A DNA stretch of 64,000 nucleotides from Streptomyces termitum. Its GTDB lineage: Bacteria; Actinomycetota; Actinomycetes; Streptomycetales; Streptomycetaceae. The DNA lies in the NCBI RefSeq assembly GCF_014650175.1, contig NZ_BMUL01000003.1, forward strand, positions 1 to 64,000, given 5' to 3'. Made by a program: the position numbers and the translations under genes. Positions 24,753 through 32,731 of this stretch are shown here, piece after piece; position 1 is the first letter of the stretch; every line of letters starts with the position of its first letter. The notes beneath the pieces are model-generated. The model ran no database searches. It saw only the letters and a program-made list of their open reading frames with translations, and had not been told where the DNA came from.

Positions 24753-26090
24753 TCAGCAGTACTGCGCCTGCTTGCCGATGGAGCGGTACATGCAGTCCGC
24801 GTTCTCCAGGAGCCGCAGGACCGCGTCGCGGTTGCGGGAGGTCTCCCGCTCGATGACCTCGTCGGGCGGGTAGAACCCGCCGTCCCACGACGAGGCCGGA
24901 TACATCTCGAAGGTGTACGCGAAGATCTTCTGCGCGCCCCACAGCCAGTCGTCGATCGACCCGTCGGTGACGTACAGGTCGCTGGACTGCTCGGGGGTGT
25001 AGCCGTTGCTCGCGGCCATCTGCCGGCCGACGGTGGCGAAGGCGTCCCGGTCGTCCCGCGTCATGCCCGGCGCGGTGTCCGCACTGGTCCAGCCGAAGGG
25101 CCACAGCACCAGTTCGCTGTACGTGTGGAAGTCGATCGCCGCCTTGATCTGCTGCTTCCCGCCGACGACGCGGGAGCGGGCGAAGTCGGCGACGACCTTC
25201 ACCTCGGGGGCGGACTCGGGCGCCGCGCCCCGGTAGGTCTCGGAGCCCTTGGAGCCGGAGGAGCCGCCGCAGCAGCCCCACTTGTAGTCCCAGTTCCGGT
25301 TGAGGTCGGTGCCGACGGCGGAGGAGCCGGCGTTGGGCTGCCGGTTCTTGCGCCAGCTGCGGTAGGAGCCGGTGGCGATGTCGTACTCGCCGCCGTCCGG
25401 GTTCACGTCCGGCACGATCCAGATCTCGCGGCCGTTCACCGCGTTCGTGATCCGGGGGTCGGTGCCGTACCCGGCGCCGAGCTCGCGCAGCAGGTAGAGC
25501 GCCATCTCGACGGTCAGGTGCTCGCGGGCGTGCTGGTGGTGGGTGAAGAGGACCTCGGGCTCGTCCTCGTCGGCGTTCACGTTGTCGCTGATCTTGACGG
25601 CGATGATGTCGCGGCCCTGGTAGCTCTTGCCGATGACCCGCTTGCTCATGATCGACGGGTGGGCGGCGAGCCGCTGGTCGATCTCGGCGTTCATCTCCGC
25701 GTACGTGTGGTACTTCGCGTCGGCGGAGGGGAAGTCCTGCGGGCCGAGGGCGGTGCGGGCCGGCGCGCCCCGGTCGGGCGGGCCGGGGAGCGCGACCGGC
25801 GCGTAGCCGAGCGCCCTGAGGCCGTCGAGCTGCCGGGCGTCGGCGCTGACCACGACCGAACGGGCGTCGACCTCGTCGATCGAGACGCCGGTGGCGGCCA
25901 GCGCGGTGCGGGCGGCGGGGGTGGCGGGTCCGGTGACCTCGTACTGCCGGACCACCTCCGGTCCGCCCCGCCCGGCGGTCGCCTGGTCGGCGCCCGCGGG
26001 CGAGGAGAGGGCGGACAGGGGCGCCGCGAGGGCGAGGGCCACGAGGGCCGCGAGGGCGGCGGACCTCCTGCCGCGTGGGGGACGTCGCAT
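24753..26090 (-). CDS. Secreted M14 family zinc carboxypeptidase
   Basis: This 445-residue secreted metallopeptidase has a signal peptide ([20 protein letters not shown], cleavage near GAD about residue 34), a propeptide of about 85 residues and the catalytic domain. Zinc ligands are His187 and Glu190 ([14 protein letters not shown]) and His322 ([15 protein letters not shown]); the catalytic Glu395 is in [29 protein letters not shown] is typical of carboxypeptidase T-like actinobacterial enzymes. It should trim C-terminal residues from extracellular peptides. ATG 26090 is preceded by AGGAG. The 3' end nearly touches the convergent acidic-protein gene. Confidence 0.92.
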   Translation of the reverse strand: MRRPPRGRRSAALAALVALALAAPLSALSSPAGADQATAGRGGPEVVRQYEVTGPATPAARTALAATGVSIDEVDARSVVVSADARQLDGLRALGYAPVALPGPPDRGAPARTALGPQDFPSADAKYHTYAEMNAEIDQRLAAHPSIMSKRVIGKSYQGRDIIAVKISDNVNADEDEPEVLFTHHQHAREHLTVEMALYLLRELGAGYGTDPRITNAVNGREIWIVPDVNPDGGEYDIATGSYRSWRKNRQPNAGSSAVGTDLNRNWDYKWGCCGGSSGSKGSETYRGAAPESAPEVKVVADFARSRVVGGKQQIKAAIDFHTYSELVLWPFGWTSADTAPGMTRDDRDAFATVGRQMAASNGYTPEQSSDLYVTDGSIDDWLWGAQKIFAYTFEMYPASSWDGGFYPPDEVIERETSRNRDAVLRLLENADCMYRSIGKQAQYC

Positions 26091-26204
26091 GCTGTCTCCT
26101 GGGGGAGTGTGGGGGGTGCGACCAGCTGGTGCGGATGGTCCGGGCCACATGGTGAAGGCGTGTCATGGACGGGGCAAGAGAGGGAGTTCGGCCATGATCG
26201 GACG

Positions 26205-26390
26205 CCGTACGCCCACGCCGGGGGCGGGGCGCGTACGGGGTGCGTACGGGGAACGGGACGGGGCGCGTACGGGGAACGGCCGCCGCGCGGGACGGGGCGC
26301 GGGCGGAGCGCGTACGGGCGGGAACACGGCGGCGGGGACGGGACAGGGGCACGGCGGCGGCGGGGCGGGGGCACGGCGGCGGAGACACGG
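26205..26390 (+). repeat. Degenerate G-rich tandem repeat array in an intergenic gap
   Basis: The 363-nt gap between the carboxypeptidase start and the end of the chitinase gene has about 180 nt built from variants of GCGTACGGGG and GGGACGGGGC, grading into GGCACGGCGGCGG units. No plausible gene is seen, although frames stay open because of composition. The upstream part of the gap (26091-26150) holds the carboxypeptidase leader. Confidence 0.6.
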
Positions 26391-26422
26391 CGAGGCGCCG
26401 CCGGATCACCGGCGGCGCCTCG
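26391..26422 (-). terminator. Chitinase gene terminator
   Basis: A 14-bp perfect stem (26391-26404 with 26409-26422) with a 4-nt ATCA loop lies 32 bp after the minus-strand chitinase stop. Confidence 0.7.
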
Positions 26423-26453
26423 TGGGGGGAGCCCGGGAAGGTGGGCCGAGGGG

Positions 26454-28166
26454 TTACGGCAGGTTGTGGACGTGCGCGCCGACCGCGTTCGACCAGGCGT
26501 TGCCGGCCGTCGCGTCCCAGTTGGTGGACCAGGTCATGGCGCCCCGCAGGGTCGGCCACGCCTGCGCCGGCTTGAAGGTGCCGCAGCCGGTGAGCTTGGT
26601 GAGGCAGTCGATCGCGTTGTTCACGACCGCCGGGGCGACGTAGCCGCTGCCCGCGCCGCGGGTCGAGGCGGGGACGCCCAGGCCGACCTGGGACGGGTCG
26701 AGGCCGCCCTGGATCTGGATGCAGGCGAGCGCGGTGAGGAAGTCCACCGAGCCCTGGCTGTAGACCTTGCCGTCGCAGCCCAGCATCGCACCGCTGTTGT
26801 AGTACTGGGTGTTGACGACCGTGAGGATGTCCTTCACGGCGAGCGCGGTCTTGAAGTACTCGGTGCCCGTGGACTGCATGTCGATGGTCTGCGGGGCCAT
26901 CGTCAGGACCATCTTCGGACCGGCCTTGGCGGAGAGCTGGCGCAGCGCCTTGGTCAGGTAGGTCGAGTTGATGCCGTGCTCGAGGTCGATGTCGATGCCG
27001 TTGAAGCCGTACTCCTGGAACAGGGCGTAGGCGCTGTTCGCGAAGGCGGTGGCGCTGGCGTCACTGTTGATCGTGACGTTGCCCTTCTCGCCGCCGACGG
27101 AGATGATCACCGACTTGCCGGCCGCCTTCTTGGCCGCCACGTCCGACTTGAACTCGTCCACCGACGCGTAGCCGACGGCCGGGTCCAGGTTGAAGACGAT
27201 CTGGCCGGGCGTGGTCGTCGAGTCCGCGAAGGAGACGGCGATGATGTCGTACGCCGCCTGCACGTCGCGCAGCTTCTGCTTCGCCGCGCCGTTGTCGAAG
27301 TTCTGCCAGTAGCCGGTGACCGCGTGCTTCGGGACGGCCGGGTTGGTGCCGCCGTTGCCGCCGTCGTCGTTCTTGGCCGTACGGGCGCTCACCGCACCGG
27401 ACTTGGCGGACTCGCCCGCCGCGTTGGCGGCCGAGACCTGGAAGGAGTACGCGGTGTCGGCGGCGAGGCCGGAGACCGTGGTGGAGGTGCCCGTGACGGT
27501 CGCCGCGAGCTGCCCGTCCCGGTACACCTTGTAGGAGGTGGCGCCGGAGACCGCGCCCCAGCTCAGCGGGACCGCGCCGGTGGTCGGGGTGCCGGCGGCC
27601 AGCCCGGTGGGGGGCGTCGGGACGACCGGGTCGGGGTCCTGGGTGCCGCCGCCGTCGGGGCCGAAGACGCTCACGTCGTCGACGAGGTAGGCGGCGGTGC
27701 CGTACCAGCCGTGGGTGAAGATCTCGACCGAGGTGGTCGAGGCGCCGGTGGTGAAGGTGGTGGTGAGCTGCTTCCAGGACGGGGAGTCCGGCGACCAGGT
27801 GGAGACCGTGCCGGTGCCGGTCCCGGTGCCGCTCGCGCCGAGGTACGCGTACCCGCCCTGCACCCACGCGCTCAGCGTGTAGGTGGAGTTCGGCTTCACG
27901 GTCACGGTCTGCACGCACTTGGCGTTGTCGAGGCCGCCGGGGGTGGCCTTCAGGGCGCCGGCGCCGGCGTGGGTCGGGGTGGCGACGACGGTGCCGCTGC
28001 CGGCGGAACAGGCCCAGTTGGCGAGGCCGTTCTCGAAGCCGGCGTTGCGGGCGTTGTTGACGTCGGCGGCCATGGCCGTGCCGGTGCCGCCGACCAGGGC
28101 GATGCCGGAACCGACGGCGAGCGCGAGGGCGCCGCCGAGCCAGCGGCGGGTGGTGGTGCGGTCCAC
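26454..28166 (-). CDS. Secreted family 18 chitinase with carbohydrate-binding and fibronectin III domains
   Basis: This 570-residue protein has a signal peptide cleaved near AMA-AD (residue 33), an N-terminal beta-sandwich carbohydrate-binding module (about 35-168), an Fn3 domain (about 184-265) and a GH18 catalytic barrel (about 280-570, beginning AVTGYWQNFDNG). The catalytic motif is NGIDIDLE with Glu396 as acid; the first Asp of the DxxDxDxE consensus is Asn389. The enzyme hydrolyses chitin to chitooligosaccharides for uptake. I chose GTG 28166 because GGAGG lies 6 bases upstream and the signal peptide starts there. A DasR-type operator overlaps its promoter. Confidence 0.94.
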   Translation of the reverse strand: MDRTTTRRWLGGALALAVGSGIALVGGTGTAMAADVNNARNAGFENGLANWACSAGSGTVVATPTHAGAGALKATPGGLDNAKCVQTVTVKPNSTYTLSAWVQGGYAYLGASGTGTGTGTVSTWSPDSPSWKQLTTTFTTGASTTSVEIFTHGWYGTAAYLVDDVSVFGPDGGGTQDPDPVVPTPPTGLAAGTPTTGAVPLSWGAVSGATSYKVYRDGQLAATVTGTSTTVSGLAADTAYSFQVSAANAAGESAKSGAVSARTAKNDDGGNGGTNPAVPKHAVTGYWQNFDNGAAKQKLRDVQAAYDIIAVSFADSTTTPGQIVFNLDPAVGYASVDEFKSDVAAKKAAGKSVIISVGGEKGNVTINSDASATAFANSAYALFQEYGFNGIDIDLEHGINSTYLTKALRQLSAKAGPKMVLTMAPQTIDMQSTGTEYFKTALAVKDILTVVNTQYYNSGAMLGCDGKVYSQGSVDFLTALACIQIQGGLDPSQVGLGVPASTRGAGSGYVAPAVVNNAIDCLTKLTGCGTFKPAQAWPTLRGAMTWSTNWDATAGNAWSNAVGAHVHNLP

Positions 28167-28343
28167 GTGCGTCCTCCGGTGGGGGAGTTGGGGGGTGGGG
28201 ATGCCGCACGCCGCCCCGCCCCCGACGCGCTGCGCCGGCCGGGAGGGCGTGTGGTGCGGGAAACCTGTGGTGCGGGGGAAACGTGTGATGCGGGGAATGC
28301 GGGGAAGCGGTGTCGGGACGGTGACCACCGCCGTTGTCGCACC

Positions 28344-28372
28344 AAGTTGGTCCAGACCAATTGCGTTGTCAA
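28344..28372 (-). promoter_or_regulatory. Chitinase promoter with embedded DasR-type operator (dre)
   Basis: On the minus strand TTGACA (28367-28372) is followed, 17 nt later, by the weak -10 CAACTT (28344-28349). Between and overlapping them lies TTGGTCTGGACCAA (28347-28360), a near-perfect copy of the TGGTCTAGACCA element found at Streptomyces chitinase promoters and bound by the GlcNAc-responsive repressor DasR. A bound repressor would block RNA polymerase. The start codon is about 180 nt downstream, so the mRNA has a long leader. Confidence 0.8.
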
Positions 28373-28439
28373 GACCTCTGACAAGCGGAAGGAAGAAATC
28401 CGATGAGGTGAAAGGGGAGGGGAGTTGACGGATTGTGTG

Positions 28440-28468
28440 TTCACCACCACGGTCCGCGTGGATAGGGT
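28440..28468 (+). promoter_or_regulatory. Probable promoter of the Tad/Flp pilus operon
   Basis: TTCACC (28440-28445), a 17-nt spacer and TAGGGT (28463-28468) give a good vegetative-type promoter about 80 nt before the first gene. It is 68 bp from the divergent chitinase promoter. Confidence 0.55.
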
Positions 28469-28549
28469 GCAGAGCAGACGTGAGGTGCGGCCCCCGGGGC
28501 TCCCGAGGCCGGGAGCGGGAAAGGGGGCCGGGAGGACGGGGGGCCTGGC

Positions 28550-29407
28550 GTGCCGACAGCGATCGCGGTCACCGGTGCGGATCTCGTGCTGCCGCCCGCC
28601 GACCCGCAGACACCCAACGCCGCCGTGCTCGCCGACCCCGGCGCCCGGAGCCTCGACGACTCCGTCACCGAACTGCGGCGCCTCGTCGACCGGTTCGGCC
28701 ACGTCCTCGTCGTCTGCCCGGCCTCCGCGCCGCGCGCCGTCGCACACCGCCTGCACACCGTCCGCGGCCTCCTGGAGAGCGACCGGATCGCCCTGGTCCG
28801 CCCCGACCTCCCGCCGCTCGGCACCGCCGTCCTGGTCCGCCAGCTCCGCCAGCTCTCCGCCTGCGACTTCAGCCCCGGCGTCCTCGCCTCCGCCGCCCGG
28901 CTCCTCGCCCACTACATCCACCCGGGCGCCGTCCTCGGCTCCGTCTCCCGCCTCGACCGGGTCCCCGTCACCCTCGGCTCCCACCTCAAGAGCTGGCTCC
29001 CCGGCGCCCACTTCGCCGTCCTCGCCGGGCCCTCCCCCCGGATCGTCCGCGTCGGCGCCGACGAGTCCGACCTGCCCGGCCCCGGCTTCGCCACCCGGCT
29101 GCTGATCGCCCGCGGCCAGCTCGCCACCGAGTGGCCCACCGCCTCCCTCGCCCCCCGCTGGGGCGTCGCGGGCCCCGTCGAGGAGACCGCCCTGCCCGCC
29201 TCCTCGCCCGGCTGGTGGGGCACCTCCAAGCTGGTCGAGTTCGCCGCGTACCTCCCCGACCTGCCCGTCCTGCACCGGCTGGTCGCCTCCGTGCGCCGCG
29301 AGACCTGCCACTGGTGCGGCCTGGAGCTCATCGGCGACCGCTGCGGCTTCTGCGCCGCGCCCCTGCCCGCCGCGTCCGCCCCGGCAGCGGCGGGACACCC
29401 CCGGTGA
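28550..29407 (+). CDS. Unknown protein with C-terminal zinc ribbon, first gene of the Tad locus
   Basis: This 285-residue soluble protein ends in a four-cysteine zinc-ribbon-like motif, CHWCGLELIGDRCGFC (about residues 258-273). The N-terminal half has an alpha/beta feel (DRFGHVLVVCPASAPRAVAH, DRIALVRPDLPPLGTAVLVR) but no nucleotide-binding motif I can name. It begins the Tad/Flp operon, 76 bp before cpaB, and all genes run the same way, so a role in pilus regulation or assembly is inferred from position only. Start is GTG 28550, with a purine-rich tract upstream. Confidence 0.7.
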   Translation: MPTAIAVTGADLVLPPADPQTPNAAVLADPGARSLDDSVTELRRLVDRFGHVLVVCPASAPRAVAHRLHTVRGLLESDRIALVRPDLPPLGTAVLVRQLRQLSACDFSPGVLASAARLLAHYIHPGAVLGSVSRLDRVPVTLGSHLKSWLPGAHFAVLAGPSPRIVRVGADESDLPGPGFATRLLIARGQLATEWPTASLAPRWGVAGPVEETALPASSPGWWGTSKLVEFAAYLPDLPVLHRLVASVRRETCHWCGLELIGDRCGFCAAPLPAASAPAAAGHPR

Positions 29408-29483
29408 CCCCGCCGCCGCCCCCGCTCCCGTCTCCGCCCACGTCTCCGTCTCCGTCCCCGTCTCCGATCGAGGTAGTACGGCC

Positions 29484-30197
29484 ATGAACTCCCGCCAGCG
29501 CCGCGGCGTCGTCCTGCTGCTGCTCTCCGTCCTGTGCGCGCTCGGCGCCTTCGCCGGCGTCCTCGCGGTCATCAGCGACGTGAACTCCAAGGTCGGACCG
29601 GAGACCACCGCCTACCGCGTCACCAAGGACGTGGAGCCGTACGCGCCGCTGCGCGCCGACCAGTTCGAGAAGATCAGCATGCCGAAGCGGTGGCTCCCCG
29701 AGACCGCCGTCACCGACCTCTCCCGCATCGAGGGCCGGATCGCCGTCACCCGGCTGCGCCCCGGCTCCCTCCTCCAGAGCGACATGATCGTCCAGCGGCC
29801 CGCGCTCAAGCCCGGCGAGCAGGAGATCGCCATCATGATCGACGCGGCCACCGGCGTCGCCGGAAAGATCAACGCCGGCGCCACCGTCAACATCTACGCC
29901 ACCTTCGCCGGCGACAAGAAGGGCGAGCCCGGCCAGTCCCGGCTCCTCGTCGCCGGCGCCCGCGTCATCGACGTCGGCAAGCTCACCGCCATCGACGCCC
30001 GCAGCGACCGCGTCGACCGCGCCACCGAAGCCGTCCCCATCACCTTCGCGCTCTCCGCGAAGGACACCCAGCGCGTCGCCTACGCCGAGTCCTTCGCCGA
30101 GCACGTACGCCTCGCCCTCGTCGCCCCCACCGCCGCCGGCGCCCCCCCGGCCCCCGCCCCCGGCGACCGCACCTACACGCTCGACAAGGACAAGTGA
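29484..30197 (+). CDS. cpaB: Flp pilus assembly protein CpaB (SAF domain)
   Basis: This 237-residue protein has an N-terminal membrane anchor (GVVLLLLSVLCALGAFAGVL), then an SAF domain (TAYRVTKDVEPYAPLRADQF, RLRPGSLLQSDMI) and a RcpC/CpaB-type C-terminal domain (AIMIDAATGVAGKINAGATV, NIYATF). CpaB proteins sit outside the membrane and take part in assembly of the Tad secretion machinery. ATG 29484 follows GAGG. The ATPase gene begins 9 bp after the stop. Confidence 0.9.
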   Translation: MNSRQRRGVVLLLLSVLCALGAFAGVLAVISDVNSKVGPETTAYRVTKDVEPYAPLRADQFEKISMPKRWLPETAVTDLSRIEGRIAVTRLRPGSLLQSDMIVQRPALKPGEQEIAIMIDAATGVAGKINAGATVNIYATFAGDKKGEPGQSRLLVAGARVIDVGKLTAIDARSDRVDRATEAVPITFALSAKDTQRVAYAESFAEHVRLALVAPTAAGAPPAPAPGDRTYTLDKDK

Positions 30198-30206
30198 GGC
30201 CCGGCC

Positions 30207-31466
30207 ATGCCCACCAGGATCCTGCCGGCCGTCGGCGACCCCGACGCGGCCCGGGCCGTCACCGCCCTCCTCGGCCGGCTCCCCGACACCGAGACCGCCC
30301 CGCCCGTCCCCGACTCCGCGCAGCTCGTCGACACCCTCCACCGGCTCGCCGCCGAATCCCTCGACGCGCTTCCCGAGGTCGTCCTCGTCCACGAGCGGAT
30401 CGGTCCGGTCCCCGCCCTCGACCTGGTCCGCGAGGTCGCCCTCCGCTTCCCCGCCGTCGGCGTCGTCCTCGCCACCGCCGACGCCGGGCCCGGCCTCCTC
30501 GCCGCCGCCATGGACGCCGGCGCCCGCGGCCTGGTCTCCCTGCCGCTCGTCCCCGACGAGCTCGCCGGCCGGGTGCAGGCCGCCGCCCAGTGGTCCGCGG
30601 GCGTCCGCCGCCACCTCGGCGGCGGCACGGCCGAACTCCTCGCGGGACCCGGCGGCACCGTCGTCACGGTCAGCGGCGCCAAGGGCGGTGTCGGCACCAC
30701 CCTCACCGCCGTCCACCTCGCCCTCGCCGCCCGCGCCTCCGGCCGCACCGCCGCCCTCGTCGACCTCGACCTCCAGAGCGGCGACGTCGCCTCCTACCTC
30801 GACGTCCAGTTCCGCCGCTCCGCCGCCGACCTCGCCGCCATCACCGACATCTCGCCCCGTGTCCTCCAGGACGCCCTCTACGTCCACGAGACCGGCCTCT
30901 CGCTCCTCCTCGCCCCCGCCGAGGGCGAGCGCGGCGAGGAGGTCACCGACCGGGCCGCCCGCCAGATCCTCGCCGCCCTGCGCGGCCGGCACGACGTCGT
31001 CGTCGTCGACTGCGGCGCCCGCCTCGACAGTGCCAACGCCGCTGCCGTCGAGACCGCCGACACCGCGCTCCTCGTCACCACCCCCGACGTCCTCGCCGTC
31101 CGCGCCGCCAAGCGGACCGTGCGGATGTGGGAACGGCTCCAGGTCCGCAAGGCGGAGAGCATCGTCACCGTCGTCAACCGCCACTCCCGCGCCACCGAGA
31201 TCCAGCCGCCCCTCATCCAGAAGATCACCGGCACCCGGATCGCGGGCGTCACCGTCCCCGCCGCCTACAAGGAGCTCCAGGCCGTCGTCGACGCCGGCCG
31301 CCTCCACGAACTCGACGCCCGCTCCACCGTCAAGCAGGCCCTGTGGACGCTCGCCGGCGAACTCGGCCTCGCCGGCGCCGCCGCGCCCGCCGCCCCCGGC
31401 AAACAGCTCGCCCGTACCGGCGACCGGGGCTCCCTCGGCCTGCGCCGCCGCACCGGGGGCCGCTGA
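30207..31466 (+). CDS. CpaE/TadZ-like ATPase of the pilus locus
   Basis: This 419-residue protein has an N-terminal receiver-like domain without clear phosphorylation motif (about residues 1-130) and a MinD/ParA-like P-loop domain. The Walker A variant is VSGAKGGVGTTLTAVHLA (about residues 153-170), in which Thr replaces the second conserved Lys. DLDLQSGDVASYLD and VVVDCGARLDSANAAA are the remaining nucleotide-binding elements. TadZ/CpaE proteins position the pilus machine in the cell; several have degenerate nucleotide sites. It lies between cpaB and the first TadE-like gene. Confidence 0.87.
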   Translation: MPTRILPAVGDPDAARAVTALLGRLPDTETAPPVPDSAQLVDTLHRLAAESLDALPEVVLVHERIGPVPALDLVREVALRFPAVGVVLATADAGPGLLAAAMDAGARGLVSLPLVPDELAGRVQAAAQWSAGVRRHLGGGTAELLAGPGGTVVTVSGAKGGVGTTLTAVHLALAARASGRTAALVDLDLQSGDVASYLDVQFRRSAADLAAITDISPRVLQDALYVHETGLSLLLAPAEGERGEEVTDRAARQILAALRGRHDVVVVDCGARLDSANAAAVETADTALLVTTPDVLAVRAAKRTVRMWERLQVRKAESIVTVVNRHSRATEIQPPLIQKITGTRIAGVTVPAAYKELQAVVDAGRLHELDARSTVKQALWTLAGELGLAGAAAPAAPGKQLARTGDRGSLGLRRRTGGR

Positions 31467-31469
31467 GCC

Positions 31470-31850
31470 ATGGCGACGGGGCGGGAGGAGTCCGCGCGGG
31501 GGCGCGGCGACCGGGGCCAGACGGCGGTGGAGTTCACCGGCATGGTCCCCGTCATCCTGCTCACCCTCGCCCTGCTCTGGCAGATCGTCCTCGTCGGCTA
31601 CACGTACACGCTCGCGGCCAACGCCGCCGACGAGTCCGCCCGCGCCGCCGCCGTCGACGGCGACTGCGGCGCCGCCGCCCGCCGCCACCTCGGCGGGGCC
31701 TGGACCGCCGAGTCCGTGACCTGCGGCCCCGACGGCGGCATGGCCACCGCCGTCGTCACGGTCCGCGTCCCCGTCCTGATCCCCGGCCTGGGCGGCCTCT
31801 TCCCGGTGACGGGCGAAGCGGGCGCGGTCTACGAGGGGAGCGAACGATGA
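31470..31850 (+). CDS. TadE-like pseudopilin
   Basis: This 126-residue protein has a basic lead followed by DRGQTAVEFTGMVPVILLTL, the class III prepilin-type signal: cleavage by the A24 peptidase should occur before the hydrophobic segment, leaving Glu at position 5 of the mature form. Two Cys (GDCGAA and VTCGPD) in the extracellular part may form a disulfide. It starts 3 bp after the CpaE-like stop, and its stop overlaps the second TadE-like gene (ATGA). TadE and TadF-type proteins are minor pilus components. Confidence 0.85.
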   Translation: MATGREESARGRGDRGQTAVEFTGMVPVILLTLALLWQIVLVGYTYTLAANAADESARAAAVDGDCGAAARRHLGGAWTAESVTCGPDGGMATAVVTVRVPVLIPGLGGLFPVTGEAGAVYEGSER

Positions 31851-32731
31851 GCACGGCACCCGCCGGAACTCGCACCGACCCCCCGCGCCCGAGCGAACAC
31901 GTCCCGGACGGCACCGCCGACACGACCCCCGGGGCCGCCGCCCTCGGCACGGACCCGCACGGGTGTACGGGCGCGTGCGTCGGTACGGGCCTGCGCCCGG
32001 AGACGAGCCCTGGGGATGTCGTCGTGACCGCGGGCGCGTGCGCCGGTACGGGGCTGCGCCCGGGGGCGGGTCCCGGGGGCGCCGCCGTGGGTACGGGTCC
32101 CGGTGGCGGTGCCGTCGGGGCGGGCCTGTGCTCGGGTATGGGCCTTGGTGGGGGTGGTGGTCGCCCTGTGTCCGGGGAGGCGGGGGGCGGTGTGCGGATG
32201 GTGGGCGGTGCGGGGGGTACGGGCGGTGTGCCGCCGGGCGGGGCGGGGGCGTCGGGCGGTGGGGCTCGGAGCCGTACGGCATCGGAAAGAAGGGTCGGCG
32301 CGGGCCGGCGGGCGGACGGCGGCGGGTGCGACCGGCGGGGCCGGGGCGCGGGCCGGGGCGCGGGCCGGGATCGGGGGCAGGCGGCCGTCGAGTACCTCGG
32401 GTTCCTGCCGCTGCTGCTGATCGTCGGGCTCGCCGGGCTCCAGCTCGGGCTGGCCGCCTACGCCGCGCAGCAGGCGGGGACGGCCGCGCGGGCGGCGGCG
32501 CGGGCCGGGACCAGCGACGCCGAGGACGCGCCGAGCCCCGAGGCGGCGGCCGCCGCGGCCGTCTCCGACTGGGTCCGGCCGAGGATCGAACGCGGCGGCG
32601 GGGGCGGCGAGTTCACCGTCACCGTGACCGTCGACATCCCCCGCGTCATCCCCTTCTGGTCCTTCGACCCCGTGTCGCGGACCGCCACCATGCCACTGCC
32701 CCGGGACCCGGAGGGGGACGACCTGCCATGA
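31847..32731 (+). CDS. TadE-like pseudopilin with long Gly-rich N-terminal extension
   Basis: This 294-residue reading has a normal TadE core from about residue 175: RDRGQAAVEYLGFLPLLLIV, then a helix and a short extracellular domain ending in a strand-rich part (TVTVTVDIPRVIPFWSFDPV). The first 170 residues are Gly/Ala/Arg-rich low complexity containing two copies of a CxGTGLRPxxxPG unit. Prepilin leaders are normally short, so either the true start is a GTG nearer residue 150 or this protein has an unusual cytoplasmic extension. I keep ATG 31847 because it overlaps the previous stop (ATGA), as at the other junctions here. Its stop overlaps tadA. Confidence 0.75.
   Translation: MSTAPAGTRTDPPRPSEHVPDGTADTTPGAAALGTDPHGCTGACVGTGLRPETSPGDVVVTAGACAGTGLRPGAGPGGAAVGTGPGGGAVGAGLCSGMGLGGGGGRPVSGEAGGGVRMVGGAGGTGGVPPGGAGASGGGARSRTASERRVGAGRRADGGGCDRRGRGAGRGAGRDRGQAAVEYLGFLPLLLIVGLAGLQLGLAAYAAQQAGTAARAAARAGTSDAEDAPSPEAAAAAAVSDWVRPRIERGGGGGEFTVTVTVDIPRVIPFWSFDPVSRTATMPLPRDPEGDDLP

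Noticed and set aside
28369..28549. Small open frames between the chitinase and the zinc-ribbon gene
   Set aside because: They cover the divergent promoters and have neither ribosome-binding site nor coding character.
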